From Pseudolabrys sp. (lineage in GTDB: Bacteria; Pseudomonadota; Alphaproteobacteria; Rhizobiales; Xanthobacteraceae): a stretch of 6,198 nucleotides of DNA. The notes below the pieces were generated by a model that worked only from the letters and a program-made list of their open reading frames with translations, had not been told where the DNA came from and searched no databases. Of this stretch, positions 5,310 through 6,198 are shown piece after piece. The position numbers and the translations under genes were made by a program. Location: NCBI GenBank assembly GCA_029945495.1, contig JAQSCR010000675.1:1-6198 (forward strand), read 5' to 3'. Every line of letters begins with the position of its first letter. Positions within the stretch are counted from its first letter, which is position 1.

Positions 5310-5730
5310 CTATTCACCCTCGGCACTCGATCGCACTTTTGCCGCTTTGGCGGACCCAACCCGCCGGGCATTGCTGGCGCGGATGAGCGAAACCGAGGCC
5401 ATTTCCATCAGCGAACTGGCCAAGCCCTTCGCCATGTCGCTGCCCGCGATCATGAAGCATCTCGACGTGCTGGCCGGCGCCGGTCTGGTCGCGCGCGCCA
5501 AGAACGGCCGCATTGTCTCCTGCCGGCTGGAGGCCGGGCCCATGCAGGAAGCCAACGACTGGCTCAACCGCTATCAGCGCTTCTGGAACCACCGTCTCGA
5601 TCAACTCACCGCTTTTCTGGAGGAAGACGAATGTCCGACACCCTCACCAAGCCAAGCCTCACCATCAAGCGCCGCCTCAACGCCGCGCCCGCGAAAGTCT
5701 TTGCCGCCTGGAGCGACCCGGAAAAAATGA
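5302..5730 (+). CDS. ArsR-family winged helix-turn-helix transcriptional regulator
   Basis: A 142-residue protein. Residues 8-27 (ALDRTFAALADPTRRALLAR) are the classic opening of the ArsR subgroup paired with SRPBCC genes. The helix-turn-helix is about 37-57 (SELAKPFAMSLPAIMKHLDVL) and the wing about 64-76. Closing helices contain NDWLNRYQRFWNHRLDQLTAFLEE (85-108). It lacks the metal-site CVC motif of true ArsR/SmtB metal sensors; single Cys residues occur at 74 and 111. It is therefore probably a repressor with another or no ligand, likely controlling its own operon. The ATG at 5302 has no ribosome site but suits a leaderless mRNA. The conserved domain ends near 109. The last 33 residues (Pro/Ser/Arg-rich, CPTPSPSQASPSSAAS...) come from reading 100 bases into the SRPBCC gene in another frame and may be non-functional or the product of a lost stop. 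Confidence 0.9.
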   Translation: MVYYSPSALDRTFAALADPTRRALLARMSETEAISISELAKPFAMSLPAIMKHLDVLAGAGLVARAKNGRIVSCRLEAGPMQEANDWLNRYQRFWNHRLDQLTAFLEEDECPTPSPSQASPSSAASTPRPRKSLPPGATRKK

Positions 5731-6068
5731 CGCATTGGATGGGGCCGGCCGGCGTTCAGAAGCTGGTCGCCGAGACCGATTTGCGCGTTGGCGGCAAATA
5801 TCACATCCAGATGACCATGGCCGACGACGAGCACAACGTCAGCGGCGTCTATCGCGAAATCGTGCCGAACGAAAAGCTGGTGTTCACCTGGGCGTGGAAG
5901 TCGACACCGGAGCGCGAGTCGCTGGTGACCGTGACATTCAAGAACGACAACGGCGGCACGATCATGACCCTGTTGCACGAGCAGTTCTTCGATGCCGACG
6001 CGCGCGATCGTCACAACGCCGGCTGGACCGGCACGATGGATAAACTCGAAAAATACTTGGAGGCGTAA
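5631..6068 (+). CDS. SRPBCC/AHSA1-like domain protein
   Basis: A 145-residue single-domain protein of the START-like (SRPBCC) superfamily, AHSA1/CalC-type. It forms a helix-grip fold with a deep hydrophobic pocket. Family features are the first strand TIKRRLNAAPAKVFAAWSDP (11-30), HWMGP (35-39), DLRVGGKYHIQM (50-61), GVYREIVPNEKLVFTW (72-87), the strand VTVTFKN (99-105), and the C-terminal helix with HNAGWTGTMDKLEKYL (128-143). It is cytoplasmic. The ligand or reaction is unknown for this group, and the name AHSA1 reflects fold similarity to an Hsp90 activator rather than that function. GGAGG at 5619-5623 is an ideal ribosome site, 7 bases before the ATG, inside the ArsR gene. Co-expression with the ArsR and VOC genes is very likely. 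Confidence 0.93.
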   Translation: MSDTLTKPSLTIKRRLNAAPAKVFAAWSDPEKMTHWMGPAGVQKLVAETDLRVGGKYHIQMTMADDEHNVSGVYREIVPNEKLVFTWAWKSTPERESLVTVTFKNDNGGTIMTLLHEQFFDADARDRHNAGWTGTMDKLEKYLEA

Positions 6069-6071
6069 ATC

Positions 6072-6198
6072 ATGTCACACGGAAAATTTGCCTGGAACGA
6101 ACTGGTCACGCATGACGTCGCCAAAGCGAAGAAGTTCTACGCAGACGTTATGGGCTGGACCTATGACGCGATGCCCGGCGTCGACGGCGCCACTTACT
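6072..6198 (+). CDS. VOC (glyoxalase/bleomycin-resistance fold) protein, N-terminal part
   Basis: Open to the right edge, giving 42 residues. It begins MSHGKFAWNELVTHDVAKAK and continues FYADVMGWTYDAMPGV. The pattern W-x-E-L-x-T-x-D, then AKKFYADVMGW, is the first beta-alpha-beta unit of VOC-superfamily proteins of the Cfp30B/PhnB-like type. These usually bind a metal or a hydrophobic ligand with paired beta-alpha-beta-beta-beta modules; the specific substrate cannot be told from this fragment. GGAGG at 6059-6063 is 8 bases before the ATG, and the gene starts 3 bases after the SRPBCC stop, so it is the third gene of the same operon. The rest lies outside the window. Confidence 0.88.
   Translation, partial: MSHGKFAWNELVTHDVAKAKKFYADVMGWTYDAMPGVDGATY

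Noticed and set aside
5302..5600. Metal-sensing (arsenic or zinc) role for the ArsR protein
   Set aside because: No CVC metal-site motif is present in the recognition helix region, and the neighbours are SRPBCC and VOC genes rather than metal transporters or reductases.
5601..6014. Minus-strand frame opposite the SRPBCC gene
   Set aside because: The plus-strand SRPBCC protein matches its family along its whole length and has an ideal ribosome site; the antisense frame shows no such support.
1..6198. Mobile element, phage or defence system
   Set aside because: No transposase, integrase, terminal repeats, CRISPR-like spacing or defence domain is visible; the genes are mostly housekeeping and compositionally uniform.

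Overview
The window is high-GC DNA, densely coded on both strands, with little intergenic space. Gene content and order (TIGR02302/DUF4175 membrane protein, lysA, a small LptM-type lipoprotein, argH, and a divergent TlpA thioredoxin of Bradyrhizobium type) point to an alphaproteobacterium of the Hyphomicrobiales, near Bradyrhizobiaceae/Xanthobacteraceae. That assignment rests on recognised protein families and synteny, not on a search. I see no rRNA, tRNA, CRISPR array, insertion sequence, integrase or phage gene.

Left part (1-4072), all on the minus strand and probably co-transcribed in the order argH, a small helical protein of unknown function, lptM, lysA, TIGR02302 gene (cut by the left edge). 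This block joins the last step of arginine synthesis and the last step of lysine synthesis to two envelope proteins. Junctions are tight: a GTGA-type stop/start overlap after argH, about 60 bases before lptM, 33 before lysA and 112 before the TIGR02302 gene. Several starts are TTG or GTG and were chosen here by Shine-Dalgarno spacing and protein features.

Middle (4073-5194). tlpA is divergent from argH across only 41 bases. It encodes a membrane-anchored periplasmic thioredoxin-like reductase that, in Bradyrhizobium, serves cytochrome aa3 oxidase copper-centre assembly. Tail-to-tail with it, 7 bases away, lies a Ser/Thr/Ala-rich protein of unknown function on the minus strand.

Right part (5195-6198). 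A 107-base divergent control region holds a CtrA-like half-site pair, a 13-base palindrome, and a good -35/-10 promoter placed so close to the next ATG that the mRNA should be leaderless or nearly so. The promoter drives a compact plus-strand operon: an ArsR-family repressor, an AHSA1-type SRPBCC protein, and a VOC (glyoxalase-fold) protein cut by the right edge. A palindrome straddles the ArsR start codon and is a natural autoregulatory operator. The ArsR frame runs 100 bases into the SRPBCC gene in another frame.

Most of the window is ordinary core genome. I found no convincing undescribed system. The points worth a second look are the leaderless ArsR promoter/operator, the long out-of-frame ArsR/SRPBCC overlap, and the two small unrecognised proteins.
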